NCBI GenBank assembly: GCA_902800215.1
Contig: CADCDS010000005.1
Coordinates: forward strand, 1-64,000
DNA: 64,000 nucleotides
Direction: 5' to 3'
From: an uncultured Bacteroidales bacterium
GTDB taxonomy: Bacteria > Bacteroidota > Bacteroidia > Bacteroidales > Paludibacteraceae
Both the position numbers and the translations under genes were made by a program. Below the pieces are notes generated by a model. It saw only the letters and a list, made by a program, of their open reading frames with translations. It was not told where the DNA came from and searched no databases. This document shows positions 49,458 to 58,982 of this stretch, piece after piece. Positions within the stretch are counted from its first letter, which is position 1. Each line of letters opens with the position of its first letter.

Positions 49458-52418
49458 TTATTTGATGGTTACATTTTTTTCCATGGACTGCAAGATTCGT
49501 TTTCTGAGTTCCAAGCCTTCCTCATCTGCTTTGTTATACCATGTAGGTTGGAAATCCTTTTTGAACTTACACTTGGTGGGTTTGAATTTGACATCCTCTT
49601 TAGGTCCTATAACTTTCAAACCGAAATAAATCGGTTTGAGCAGGTTGATATCATAATCCATGTAATGGTCCAAGGTATGATATCCTCCGATTGCTACTTT
49701 GTATTTATCCAGTTGCACACAAAGGGGAAAGAGAGTAGCTTCACTCTTGTAAATCGTCATCTCCGCATTGATAGAGTCTAACCTATTCTCAGTGCTTTTT
49801 TTGAAGAAGAGTAGCTTTTTAAGTGTATTGAAAGTTGTACTATCGATGATCGTCAGGTTCTGTGCCGTGATGGATGCCGCACCTCGCATGGTACTTTTCT
49901 TGGGTTGGTACAAGGAGTCGGTGTAGGTCTCCAAGGCGAAATGGAAATCCGCATTCCCTCTGAACGCTTTCAAAGCCGGTTCTATCTCCACCACCTGCGG
50001 GATGAGCGAGATCAGGGAGTCGATATTGACATCCACCATATGATAGTCCATGCCCACATAGAAATGGTTCGGTCGAGGAGACTTGTATTCAGCCGTCAAT
50101 TGCATCTTGGCGGCATCACAGATAAAACCTACTTCCTGCAGCACCAGGGCTTCGTTGCGAATAAACAACCCACCCTGCACTTTTTTCATCATATGTCCGG
50201 CAAAATTGACCGAATCCACATGTGCGTTGAGTGCAAAATCCACATCTTTGGGCACAAAGAAATTCTTCTTAGGCATGGTATCCTTCGGCGCTGCTTGTGT
50301 ATTCTGCTGTACCGTATCGGTTGTACGAGGTTGCTCACCGGCCCACTGCATCAGTTGGAGTACATCCCAGTAGGTGGAAGTGACGTCCAACGTACCCACC
50401 AAAGGTGTTTCGTGTTTTAACCATCCACCGATACGCTCGATGTCTCCTTTGATATGCAGGTCAGAATTTCCCAAGTGCATCTCCGAATCCTTGATCGTCA
50501 TCTTCCGGTTCGAATACACAAAATTCATCGAGGGCACATACATCGCTTCGGGAAGCCGTTCCGGGACACGCAGTTCACCATTCTTCATGCGAATGGAGAA
50601 GAGAGGATTCCACTTGAGCAGCCATTCTTTTTCGTTTTCGTCATATCGTGAACCGATGGTGAGATGGAAGGTGTCCATGCGCGTTTGCAGTTGTTCTCCC
50701 ATCTGCGCAGCGGTACGATGGGAGTTAAGTCGTATGAAGGCATGCTTACCGGCAGACAACAGCATTTCCACATCAGGTTTTCCCATGTTTGCACGGATAT
50801 CCTCCATATGCGCATCCAGTGTATCCGTTTGCAGGGTTATGTAGCAGTCGCTGATATCCTGTAAAACGTTCGCCGTTTCCAGATGGATCTTCGCCTTATC
50901 GGCCAAAGTATGCATGGTTTGACCGTTCTTGAAATCCAAGGTGTCGGTGAACAGATCCACGCGTGCCCAGGAGGATGAAGGAGACTTAGGATGGATCTGA
51001 GGATTCGGAATTTGGACATTTGCCAAGGAATGCGGTAAGTGTATCTGCATCGAATCCATGCGGTAGTATAAGTCCTTGAGGTCTAAGTTCGCCTGAATCG
51101 TTCCTTTCTCCAGGTTCATCTGCGTGAGGTCGTTCAAGCGGATCTTCACTTTTGTATCTCCGCTTACCACTCCCTTCAGATCCATACTATCAGGGATGAA
51201 ATAAGCGAAGTCCGGTAAGGAAGCGTTGATCCGTAATGCCAGATCCAGCAGCATGTTTTCCGACAGACCCGTTACCGTTCCCGATCCCTGCACATGACTT
51301 TTTTTCGTGTCCGCCGCAAATGTACGGATGGTTACTTTCGACTTGTCGAGTTGGTTCAGATCCAGTTGTGAATGCGCATCCAGACGGACGTTACGCAGCG
51401 AATAAGGTAAAGGATCGCAGTCGCCTTGACCGTTCCGCAGGTGAATATCTGCTGTCACTTGGGGCAAAGACGTATCCGTCAGTTCTCCTTGGATATCCGC
51501 GTTCAACTGCATAGAACCATCCAAATGCATCGGTTGAAGATCTTCGGTAAGCGATGCAGGAAGATAGGCCAAGAGGGGTTCGATCTGCCATTCCGATGTT
51601 CTCACAGAAGCATCGATCTGCATCGTATCTCCCAAGGCGATATTGCCATCCAACGTTAACTGGTATCCGTCATACAGCAGCCGGGCACTATCCACTCCAA
51701 AGTGCAGAGAGTCCAGTTGGACATGTAACGGAGATTCGAAAGCAAACGGTACATGATTCGCATAGGACTCATCGGAAAGACAAGCAAAGAGATCAGGCGT
51801 ATTCAGATGCAGATACATTGTGTTCCAGTCAGCTACAGACGCATCCAAGGTCGCATCATTCATCTCGGCATAGGTAGCACCGATCTGTGCATCTTTGTAG
51901 GTAAGCGTTCTGGTTTGGATGCATAAGCGGTTAATACGGATTTCCTCAAAGGGTAAGGAGAAAGCCGTGGTATCCGGTTCCTCAGGAAGGGTATCCGGTG
52001 AGGAAACGAAGATATCAATATTCGACGTTCCGTCTTGCGCTACATAGTAATTGACCATGGCATCTTCCATCACCGCTTCATCGATAAGCAGTTTGTTGTC
52101 AAACAGGAACTGTTTGATATCCAAAGATGCCGTCACGGTAGGCGCAAAAAGCACGGTGTCATTTTGCGCACCCTCCATGGGGTTGATGAGGACCAAACTG
52201 TCAATGCGCACTTCCACACGGGGAAAGGTAGAAAAGACCGTCAGGTCCACCGAAGCGATATCGTATTCGCAGGTGACATAGTTGCCTACCACCTTCTTCA
52301 CGATAGGCGTCAAGTGCGCAGGGGTGATGAGTACATAGCAGGCAATAGCGACGGCGATGATCACCACCATCAGGAGACTGAAAAGCGTCCAGCCAAATAT
52401 TTTAAAGCACTTTTTCAA
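49458..52418 (-). CDS. AsmA-like envelope protein
   Basis: This 986-residue protein has one N-terminal membrane anchor (LFSLLMVVIIAVAIACYVLI) followed by long beta-rich stretches of AsmA/TamB type. These include SVDLTVFSTFPRVEVRIDSLVLINP and repeated LDLKDLYYRMDSMQIHLP-like strands. AsmA-type proteins are thought to form a hydrophobic groove across the periplasm for lipid transfer to the outer membrane. It overlaps the upstream lipoprotein gene by 17 bp and belongs to the ileS operon. Confidence 0.88.
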   Translation of the reverse strand: MKKCFKIFGWTLFSLLMVVIIAVAIACYVLITPAHLTPIVKKVVGNYVTCEYDIASVDLTVFSTFPRVEVRIDSLVLINPMEGAQNDTVLFAPTVTASLDIKQFLFDNKLLIDEAVMEDAMVNYYVAQDGTSNIDIFVSSPDTLPEEPDTTAFSLPFEEIRINRLCIQTRTLTYKDAQIGATYAEMNDATLDASVADWNTMYLHLNTPDLFACLSDESYANHVPFAFESPLHVQLDSLHFGVDSARLLYDGYQLTLDGNIALGDTMQIDASVRTSEWQIEPLLAYLPASLTEDLQPMHLDGSMQLNADIQGELTDTSLPQVTADIHLRNGQGDCDPLPYSLRNVRLDAHSQLDLNQLDKSKVTIRTFAADTKKSHVQGSGTVTGLSENMLLDLALRINASLPDFAYFIPDSMDLKGVVSGDTKVKIRLNDLTQMNLEKGTIQANLDLKDLYYRMDSMQIHLPHSLANVQIPNPQIHPKSPSSSWARVDLFTDTLDFKNGQTMHTLADKAKIHLETANVLQDISDCYITLQTDTLDAHMEDIRANMGKPDVEMLLSAGKHAFIRLNSHRTAAQMGEQLQTRMDTFHLTIGSRYDENEKEWLLKWNPLFSIRMKNGELRVPERLPEAMYVPSMNFVYSNRKMTIKDSEMHLGNSDLHIKGDIERIGGWLKHETPLVGTLDVTSTYWDVLQLMQWAGEQPRTTDTVQQNTQAAPKDTMPKKNFFVPKDVDFALNAHVDSVNFAGHMMKKVQGGLFIRNEALVLQEVGFICDAAKMQLTAEYKSPRPNHFYVGMDYHMVDVNIDSLISLIPQVVEIEPALKAFRGNADFHFALETYTDSLYQPKKSTMRGAASITAQNLTIIDSTTFNTLKKLLFFKKSTENRLDSINAEMTIYKSEATLFPLCVQLDKYKVAIGGYHTLDHYMDYDINLLKPIYFGLKVIGPKEDVKFKPTKCKFKKDFQPTWYNKADEEGLELRKRILQSMEKNVTIK

Positions 52419-52839
52419 AATAGAACTTAACCTGCTTACGGTCTTTCTCGTAGTACTCCAGGTCCGTTTCCGTCAGTTTGGAAACCACATATACCTTAGG
52501 AATCTCCGCACCGCCGTTATCCATCAGATGGATCTCCGTCAGACCTCCGCCATGAGTTTCAAACAGATACTTAAACCAGCCGTTTCCGTATGGCGTCAGG
52601 TCTTCTTCAAACACATCATCCGCTTCATCCCATTCCCGGCCATAGAAATAGCCGGGTTCATCGGCTTGTTCGTCCGTAAACCGCACATAATGCTGCATAT
52701 CTTTCACTTGTGTCTCCAGCCAAAGGCCTTGCAGGTCACTAAGTTGGAAAACCAGTTCTTCATCCTTTGGACCGATCATGTTACAACCGGCCAACAGCAC
52801 ACCGACCATGACGATCGTCAAATATTTCAAACGTTTCAT
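52402..52839 (-). CDS. Hypothetical lipoprotein, 145 aa
   Basis: It has a lipoprotein signal (IVMVGVLLAGC, Cys19). A beta-rich small domain follows (LQGLWLETQVKDMQHYVRFTD, YFYGREWDE, VYVVSKLTETDLEYYEKDRK) that resembles lipocalin-like DUF proteins of Bacteroidales. The function is unknown. It is coupled to ileS by a 1-bp overlap (TGATG). Confidence 0.8.
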   Translation of the reverse strand: MKRLKYLTIVMVGVLLAGCNMIGPKDEELVFQLSDLQGLWLETQVKDMQHYVRFTDEQADEPGYFYGREWDEADDVFEEDLTPYGNGWFKYLFETHGGGLTEIHLMDNGGAEIPKVYVVSKLTETDLEYYEKDRKQVKFYFEKVL

Positions 52840-55800
52840 CAGGCTTTGCAGATTTGGATATTCACATTATATCCGTCCATTTCGACAACTGTTGGCTCTT
52901 GGCACTTAGCTGTTAGCTCCAGCGATGTAGCCAGCACTTGCGATGCGATGTACTCACCGCAGTGCAGCACAGCGTTATGGATCTCATCACGATCTTCGAT
53001 GGCCACAGAGATACGGTCGGTAATCTCCAGACCGGAGGACTTACGGAGATTCTGGATACGGTTGATTAATTCACGAGCGATACCTTCTTCAATCAGTTCA
53101 TCGGTCAGTTCGATGTCCAGTGCGATGGTGAGGATGCCGTTGTTGGCTACTAACCATCCCGGCATATCTTCCGTGATGATCTCCACGTCTTCCGGCACGA
53201 GGGTGTAGTCCAGTAAGGTGAATTGGCCATCAGCTTCCATCTGTGCGATATCTTCTTGAGTCATCGCCGTGATAGCCGCAGCCAGTTCTTTCATCTTACC
53301 GCCTACTTTCTTACCGAGCACTTTGAACTGCGGTTTGATCTTCTTGACAAGACGAATCTCCGATTGTTCCGCCGGTACGATGACCAATTCCTTCACGTTC
53401 ACTTCGGATTTGATGAGATCAGCTACGTGCAGCAAGGCATCGGTGGTTTCTTGATCCGGTGTCGGGATAACGGCTTTCTGCAGCGGTTGACGTACGTTCT
53501 TTTCCGCACGCTTACGCAGGCTGAGGATCATCGAGGTGGCTTGTTGCGCCAAGTACATCTGACGCTCCAAATTCGTATCGATCAATGCCTCGTTCACTTT
53601 CGGCCATTCGCTGAGGTGAACCGTTTCTCCGGTAAGGTCACGGTACAGACGATCTGCATAGAACGGAGCATTCGGCGCCATGAGTTGCGCTACGGTCTTG
53701 AGACAAGTGTAGAGCGTCTCATAAGCCGCTTGTTTGTCTGCATCCATGCTGCCTCCCCAGAAACGTTTGCGGTTGAGGCGTACGTACCAGTTACTCAGGT
53801 CATCCTGAACGAAATCGCTGATGGCACGACCCGCTTTGGTGGGTTCGTAGGCTTCGTAGGCCTCGGTCACTTCTTTGACGAGTGAGTTGAGTTTGGAGAG
53901 TATCCAACGGTCTATCTCGGTACGATCTTGGCTCGACGTTGGCGTTGACTGTCGGTTGACCGTCGGTTGACCGTCGGTGCTCGATGCAGGTTGCCAGTTA
54001 TCTACATTTGCGTAGAGGGCAAAGAATCCGTAGGTGTTATAGAGGGTGCCGAAGAACTTACGGCGGATCTCATCGACTCCTTCGGGATCGAACTTGAGGT
54101 TCTCCCACGGCGAGGAGTTGGTGAGCATGTACCAGCGAACGGGATCAGCTCCGTAGGTTTCCAGCGCACCGAAGGGATCCACGGCATTGCCCAGACGTTT
54201 GGACATCTTATTGCCGTTCTTATCGAGGACAAGACCATTGGAAATGACGTTTTTGTAAGCGACCGTACCTTCGATCATGGTGTGAATCGCGTGGAGGGTA
54301 AAGAACCAACCACGCGTCTGATCCACACCTTCGGAGATGAAGTCAGCGGTACGAGGCGCATCCGCATTCTCAAAGGGATAGTGGTTTTGTGCATAAGGCA
54401 TCGCGCCGGAGTCAAACCACACGTCGATGAGGTCGAGTTCGCGCTTCATCGGTTTACCGGAAGGCGAAACGAGGATGATCGAATCCACATACGGACGATG
54501 GAGATCGATGACGGACGGATCGTAATTGGCTTTACTGTAGTCCCCTACGATATGTTTCGGCCAAGGATTCGCTTTCATGAAACCTGCCTTGACAGATTTG
54601 TCGATTTCTTCGAACAACTCTTTGATACTACCGATGCAGATTTCTTCCTGGCTATCTTCTGTACGCCAGATCGGCAGCGGAGTACCCCAATAACGGGAAC
54701 GGGAGAGGTTCCAATCATTGAGGTTATTGAGCCATTGACCGAAACGACCGGTACCGGTGGATTCCGGTTGCCAGTTGATCGTCTGATTCAGCGCAATCAT
54801 CGTATCGCGTGCCATGGTCGATTTGATGAACCAGGAGTCCAACGGATAGTAGATGACGGGTTTGTCGGTTCGCCAGCAATGCGGATAGGAGTGCACATGT
54901 TTCTCGGTCTTAAGCAGACGGCCATCCGCTTTCATCTCGAGACAGAGATGGAGATCAAGCGACTCATCTTTGTCGGTAAGCGTCGGGTCGTAAGCATTCT
55001 TGACGAAACGACCGGCGTATTTTCCGTACAGTTCAGTATTGACATTAGCGGCAACCCATGCCTCGTCGAGGTCTTCGATCTTCCAATACTTACCGGTGAA
55101 GTCCACCATAGGACGAGGACCGTAGTTCTTGGTCTGCATATAGAGTCCCGGTACACCTGCAGCGTCACCGACTTTCTTATCGTCAGCACCAAAAGTAGGT
55201 GCGATATGCACGATACCGGTACCGTCTTCTGTGGTGACATAGTCACCCGGAATGACACGGAAGGCACCCGGTCCGGGATTCACCCACGGGAACAACGGAT
55301 CGTATTCCAAGCCAACGAGATCAGCACCTTTGTAACGCGCAACGATCTGCGCATTCTCGAAATAGGCAGAGAGACGAGCCTCAGCGAGGATGATATGTTC
55401 ACCTGTTTCGAGCGCAATCTCCACATAGTCGATCTTCGGTCCTACGCAAAGGGCCGTGTTGGAAGGTAAAGTCCAAGGAGTGGTGGTCCAAGCGATGATG
55501 TAACGACCGTCCTTGAGATGGAACTTGGCTGTACAGGTAAGATCCTTGACGTCACGATAACAACCGGGTTGGTTCAGCTCGTGCGAAGAGAGACCTGTTC
55601 CGGCTGCCGGTGAATACGGCTGGATGGTATAACCTTTGTAGAGGTAGCCTTTCTTGTAGAGTTCCTTGAGCAGATACCACAAGGTTTCGATATACTTGTT
55701 GTCATAGGTGATATACGGATCGTCGAGGTCCACCCAATAACCCATCTGCTTGGTGAGGTTGGTCCACTCTTTGGTGTATTTCATCACCTCCCGACGGCAA

Positions 55801-56159
55801 GCGGCATTGTATTCATCGACGGAGATCTTTTTGCCGATATCTTCCTTGGTGATACCGAGCATTTTCTCCACGCCGAGCTCTACCGGCAGGCCGTGAGTAT
55901 CCCATCCCGCCTTACGTCGAACCTGATATCCCTGCATGGTCTTAAAGCGGCAGAAGGTATCCTTGATAGTACGTGCCATGACGTGGTGAATACCCGGCAT
56001 ACCGTTCGCCGAAGGAGGTCCTTCGAAGAACAGGAATTGCGGATGTCCTTCACGCGTCGAGACACTCTTTTCAAACAGATTTTCTTCTTCCCATTGCGCC
56101 AGCACTTCCTTACTCAGCGCCGGCAAATTCAATCCTTTGTACTCGTTAAATTTCTTCAT
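52839..56159 (-). CDS. ileS: Isoleucine--tRNA ligase
   Basis: This 1106-residue class I synthetase has the HIGH-equivalent NGMPGIHHVMA (about 53-63), the editing-domain motif WTTTPWTLPSNTALCVGP, FDSGAMPYAQ, and the KMSKS motif NKMSKRLGNAVDPF. The long C-terminus is of the eukaryote-like type. Two repeat tracts interrupt it: a period-11 tract (53943-53977) gives the linker SSTDGQPTVNRQSTPTSSQD before EIDRWILSKLN, and a heptad tract (52892-52919) gives ELTAKCQEP near the end. The gene is essential, so the inserts must be tolerated. Confidence 0.97.
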   Translation of the reverse strand: MKKFNEYKGLNLPALSKEVLAQWEEENLFEKSVSTREGHPQFLFFEGPPSANGMPGIHHVMARTIKDTFCRFKTMQGYQVRRKAGWDTHGLPVELGVEKMLGITKEDIGKKISVDEYNAACRREVMKYTKEWTNLTKQMGYWVDLDDPYITYDNKYIETLWYLLKELYKKGYLYKGYTIQPYSPAAGTGLSSHELNQPGCYRDVKDLTCTAKFHLKDGRYIIAWTTTPWTLPSNTALCVGPKIDYVEIALETGEHIILAEARLSAYFENAQIVARYKGADLVGLEYDPLFPWVNPGPGAFRVIPGDYVTTEDGTGIVHIAPTFGADDKKVGDAAGVPGLYMQTKNYGPRPMVDFTGKYWKIEDLDEAWVAANVNTELYGKYAGRFVKNAYDPTLTDKDESLDLHLCLEMKADGRLLKTEKHVHSYPHCWRTDKPVIYYPLDSWFIKSTMARDTMIALNQTINWQPESTGTGRFGQWLNNLNDWNLSRSRYWGTPLPIWRTEDSQEEICIGSIKELFEEIDKSVKAGFMKANPWPKHIVGDYSKANYDPSVIDLHRPYVDSIILVSPSGKPMKRELDLIDVWFDSGAMPYAQNHYPFENADAPRTADFISEGVDQTRGWFFTLHAIHTMIEGTVAYKNVISNGLVLDKNGNKMSKRLGNAVDPFGALETYGADPVRWYMLTNSSPWENLKFDPEGVDEIRRKFFGTLYNTYGFFALYANVDNWQPASSTDGQPTVNRQSTPTSSQDRTEIDRWILSKLNSLVKEVTEAYEAYEPTKAGRAISDFVQDDLSNWYVRLNRKRFWGGSMDADKQAAYETLYTCLKTVAQLMAPNAPFYADRLYRDLTGETVHLSEWPKVNEALIDTNLERQMYLAQQATSMILSLRKRAEKNVRQPLQKAVIPTPDQETTDALLHVADLIKSEVNVKELVIVPAEQSEIRLVKKIKPQFKVLGKKVGGKMKELAAAITAMTQEDIAQMEADGQFTLLDYTLVPEDVEIITEDMPGWLVANNGILTIALDIELTDELIEEGIARELINRIQNLRKSSGLEITDRISVAIEDRDEIHNAVLHCGEYIASQVLATSLELTAKCQEPTVVEMDGYNVNIQICKA
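52892..52919. repeat. Heptad direct repeat (TTGGCTC/TTAGCTG) near the ileS 3' end
   Basis: Units are TTGGCTC, TTGGCAC, TTAGCTG, TTAGCTC. They encode ELTAKCQEP on the coding strand. Confidence 0.88.
53943..53977. repeat. Direct repeat of period 11 (GGTTGACCGTC) inside ileS
   Basis: Units are CGTTGACTGTC, GGTTGACCGTC, GGTTGACCGTC, GG. They encode the linker TDGQPTVNRQSTP between the catalytic core and the anticodon-binding domain. Confidence 0.94.
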
Positions 56160-56198
56160 ATTTTATTGTTATTCTTTTGCTAGCCGTAAAAACGGCTG

Positions 56199-56229
56199 CA
56201 AAATTACAAAAATATTTTGAAATATGCAA
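56199..56229 (-). promoter_or_regulatory. Promoter of the ileS operon
   Basis: On the minus strand, -33 TTG (56229-56227, context TTGCATATTTC), a 20-nt spacer, -7 TAATTTTG (56206-56199), then CAGCCG. It overlaps the divergent CPBP promoter. Confidence 0.87.
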
Positions 56230-56246
56230 ATTTTTTCGTACCTTTG
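56217..56246 (+). promoter_or_regulatory. Promoter of the CPBP protease gene
   Basis: -33 TTG at 56217-56219, a 19-nt spacer, -7 TACCTTTG at 56239-56246, then CAGCC. It shares 13 bp with the divergent ileS promoter. Confidence 0.85.
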
Positions 56247-56266
56247 CAGCCTGAAATAGAAAAAAT

Positions 56267-57091
56267 ATGAAAAAGAAATTTCTTCGGATACTCGTTTGGG
56301 TAGGAATTGTAGTGGCCTGCGCGGTAGTAGCGGCTATGCTTTGGCAATTGTTTTTTAATGGTAGTTTGACCGTTCATGCCCAGAAATGGTTGCAGGTATT
56401 CTCTGTTGTTGGTATGTTTATGTTACCGCCTATTATCTGCGGTATACTTTGGAATAAAGAGCGCAATCCGTTTAGGTGGTTAAAAATGGACCAAGGTGCA
56501 CATTGGAGTCTGTTTCTGATGGCAATCGGTATCATGGTAGTGGCCTTACCGGGTATTAACCTGCTGGCGGAATGGAACAGTCTGCTTCCTTTGCCGAATA
56601 GTCTGGCGGCTGCAGAGGAAGGTGCAGAGGCTACGATAAAAGCCTTTCTGCAAACGGATCATTTTGGAGGTATTCTCGCCAACTTAGGTCTGATGGCGTT
56701 ACTGCCGGCTGTTGCAGAAGAGATGACTTTCCGTGGAACGCTGCAGCAGATTATGGCGAAGAGCCATGAGCCGAAAGTCCAAGTGCACACCGCTATCTGG
56801 GTAACAGCTATTCTCTTCTCCGCCATTCATATGCAATTCCTGGGATTTGTTCCGCGAATGCTAATGGGTGCTATGTTCGGATATATGTTCGTATGGACCG
56901 GAACGCTTTGGATTCCTATTTTGATGCATTTTGTGAACAATGCGATCGGAATCACGCTGTATTATATTCTGCCGGAAAACAGTAATGCCGACACGTTCGG
57001 TGCCGGCACTACATGGTACATAGGTATCCTCAGTTTGATTCTTACATCTCTGGGTCTACTAATATTCTACCGCAGAACTCACAAACAATAA
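56267..57091 (+). CDS. CPBP family intramembrane metalloprotease
   Basis: This 274-residue, roughly eight-helix protein has the CPBP (Abi/CAAX protease-like) motifs: AVAEEMTFRGTLQQIM (EE-x3-R), then AILFSAIHMQFLGFVPRMLMG (the second motif with His) and PILMHFVNNAIG (HFxNN). These proteases cleave within membranes; some modify secreted peptides or process CAAX proteins. The natural substrate is unknown. The gene overlaps the convergent zinc-ribbon gene by 50 bp. Confidence 0.93.
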   Translation: MKKKFLRILVWVGIVVACAVVAAMLWQLFFNGSLTVHAQKWLQVFSVVGMFMLPPIICGILWNKERNPFRWLKMDQGAHWSLFLMAIGIMVVALPGINLLAEWNSLLPLPNSLAAAEEGAEATIKAFLQTDHFGGILANLGLMALLPAVAEEMTFRGTLQQIMAKSHEPKVQVHTAIWVTAILFSAIHMQFLGFVPRMLMGAMFGYMFVWTGTLWIPILMHFVNNAIGITLYYILPENSNADTFGAGTTWYIGILSLILTSLGLLIFYRRTHKQ

Positions 57092-57776
57092 TTTTCTTGC
57101 GAGTACGGATATCCAACTGCTGTTGAGCAGGGATCTTAGCGTGGCAACCACCGCAGGAGTCACGTTCAATTTTTACCACAGCCAGACCGTTACGGGCATT
57201 CTTACGGATACGCTTGAAACCGGTAAGCAGACGCTCGTCCAGTTTCTTCTCCAGATCACCGGCTTTGAGCACCAATGCCTCGGTTTCTGCTTTGGTTTCC
57301 GAAAGGATTTGGTCTAACTCTGAACGTTTCTGGTTCAGATCCACGGTGCGTTCCTCGATGTCCTTGGTCGTCTTGGCTTTGTCCGCCAGACGTGCCTCGA
57401 GTTCCGCCGTGAAATGTTTGATTTTACGTTGCGAAGCCTCGATCTCCAACTCCTGGTACTCGATTTCCTTGTTCAGGTTGTCGAACTCACGGTTGTTACG
57501 TACGGTGTTCTGCTGTTCTTTGTAACGGGAGATAGATGCATTCGCATTCTCGGTACGAACACGGTGGTCTGAGATCTGGGTCTCACACTCCTTGATGTCA
57601 TTCTCGATATTGGTCAGACGGGTCTTCAAACCTTCTACCTCGTCGGCCATATCTTTCACTTCTTGCGGCAGCTCACCTGCCAATGTGCGCAAATTGTCGA
57701 TCTTCGTATCGACTTGCTGCAACTCATAGAGGTATTTGAGTTTATCCTCTACGGTCAATTCTTTTGTTCTTGCCAT
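57042..57776 (-). CDS. Coiled-coil protein with C-terminal zinc ribbon (CT398-like)
   Basis: This 244-residue protein is a long coiled coil (residues about 10-180, heptad pattern rich in Glu, Lys, Leu) followed by a C4 zinc ribbon with CGGCHAKIP and CEFCGRIL. This is the CT398/DUF164-like layout, which pairs with Nif3-type proteins in many bacteria. The cellular role is unclear. It overlaps the nif3-like gene upstream by 22 bp, supporting a functional pair. Confidence 0.92.
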   Translation of the reverse strand: MARTKELTVEDKLKYLYELQQVDTKIDNLRTLAGELPQEVKDMADEVEGLKTRLTNIENDIKECETQISDHRVRTENANASISRYKEQQNTVRNNREFDNLNKEIEYQELEIEASQRKIKHFTAELEARLADKAKTTKDIEERTVDLNQKRSELDQILSETKAETEALVLKAGDLEKKLDERLLTGFKRIRKNARNGLAVVKIERDSCGGCHAKIPAQQQLDIRTRKKIIVCEFCGRILVDPEM

Positions 57777-58528
57777 ACTTGTATTGGTGTTTTATCGTTT
57801 TTACTGATTATTGTTTTCACGCCTAAAGGTTCGATGATATCCCGGAAGATATCCCGTGCGTGCCGTTCGGAGTACCAATGGTCAATGTCGATCAAGCCTA
57901 TCCTACCTTCCGCATCCTGGAACTCATGGTACTTACAGTCAGCCGTCAGATACACGTCTGCTCCCTGTTCGATTGCTTGATTGATGAACTCGGCACCGCT
58001 ACCGCCGCACAAAGCTACAGTCTCTACGGTTTCCTTGGCAGCACGTGTATAACGGACATACGAACAATCCAGAATTTGATTTACTTGCGCGATAAAATCG
58101 GTATAGTTCATCGGTTGAGATAAAGTTCCTATCGCACCTAATCCGCTTTCCGTCAACAAGCGAACATCGCTCAATCCTAAATGTTCAGCGAGTTTTGTAT
58201 TGATGCCGCCGATGACGGAGTCCAGATTCGTATGGGCAGAATAGATCGCGATATTATGCTTGATCGCCATCTCAACAACCCGTGCCTGCGGCGTCTGACC
58301 GCATACCTGTTTGAGACCGTGAAAAAGAAGTGGATGATGGGAGATAATCAGGTCACAACCGCATATAACAGCCTCATTGACCACATCTTCCGTGATGTCT
58401 GTGGTCAAGAGAACGGAGCTGATATCGCGTCCTGTGTCACCTACCTGCATTCCCGAGTTATCCCAAGCTTCCTGGGCACTCCGTGGCGCTACAGATTCTA
58501 TGCTATTGATGATCTCCCTGAGGAGCAC
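57755..58528 (-). CDS. Nif3-like dinuclear metal-centre protein
   Basis: This 257-residue protein has the NIF3 motifs: EAWDNSGMQVGD, LIISHHPLLFHG (metal-binding HH), IAIYSAHTNLDSV and a C-terminal WYSERHARDIF with a metal-ligand Glu. The family, often annotated as GTP cyclohydrolase 1 type 2/YbgI, forms hexameric rings with two metal ions per subunit; the reaction is not settled. Its start lies right after the stop of the DUF5606 gene. Confidence 0.95.
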   Translation of the reverse strand: MLLREIINSIESVAPRSAQEAWDNSGMQVGDTGRDISSVLLTTDITEDVVNEAVICGCDLIISHHPLLFHGLKQVCGQTPQARVVEMAIKHNIAIYSAHTNLDSVIGGINTKLAEHLGLSDVRLLTESGLGAIGTLSQPMNYTDFIAQVNQILDCSYVRYTRAAKETVETVALCGGSGAEFINQAIEQGADVYLTADCKYHEFQDAEGRIGLIDIDHWYSERHARDIFRDIIEPLGVKTIISKNDKTPIQVWQEQKN

Positions 58529-58954
58529 TTATGCTTTTTCCTCTTCAGCAGGCTCGTCTTCCTTTACGGTAAAGTCCGTGATACCTGCGTTGATGAGGAT
58601 GTTGTACCATTGGATGAGTTTGCGGATGTCCGACGGATAGACGCGGTCACGGTCCCAGTTCGGCAACACCTCGTCAAACCAAGCCTGTAACGCTTTGTTA
58701 TCCACCTTCTTCGGATCAAAAGCAACGGGTTTGAGTCCTTCTTTCTTACCGGCATTCGTCAGCACTTCGCTTAATGCGATATCGTCAGCATCCGTGAACA
58801 TCGATACGTCGCTCAGCGCAACGATCTTGTCACGTGCATAGGTCGGCATACGTTTGCCGTCCACCAACGATTCCACAATCAGCATGTTATTGCCGCGACT
58901 AACCAACTTATATAAACCCGGTTTTCCGGTAATTGCAAGGATTTCTCGTAACAT
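58529..58954 (-). CDS. DUF5606 family protein
   Basis: This 141-residue protein begins MLREILAITGKPGLYKLVSRGNNM and contains YARDKIVALSDVSMFTD, the pattern of the DUF5606 family found in Bacteroidota. The start is taken at the ATG at 58954; an in-frame TTG nine bases upstream gives a non-conserved extension. The tail is acidic (DEPAEEEKA). Function unknown. It is the first gene of an operon with nif3 and the zinc-ribbon gene. Confidence 0.92.
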   Translation of the reverse strand: MLREILAITGKPGLYKLVSRGNNMLIVESLVDGKRMPTYARDKIVALSDVSMFTDADDIALSEVLTNAGKKEGLKPVAFDPKKVDNKALQAWFDEVLPNWDRDRVYPSDIRKLIQWYNILINAGITDFTVKEDEPAEEEKA

Positions 58955-58982
58955 CTTACTCAATTATTTTCAAAATCGGCTG

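Noticed and set aside
53967..55469. A 500-codon open frame antisense to ileS
   Set aside because: The frame lies entirely within a well-supported ileS coding region on the other strand, with no promoter, signal or recognisable domain; it is a by-product of codon usage. The same holds for antisense frames over glnS (23527-24411) and ileS (53223-53885).
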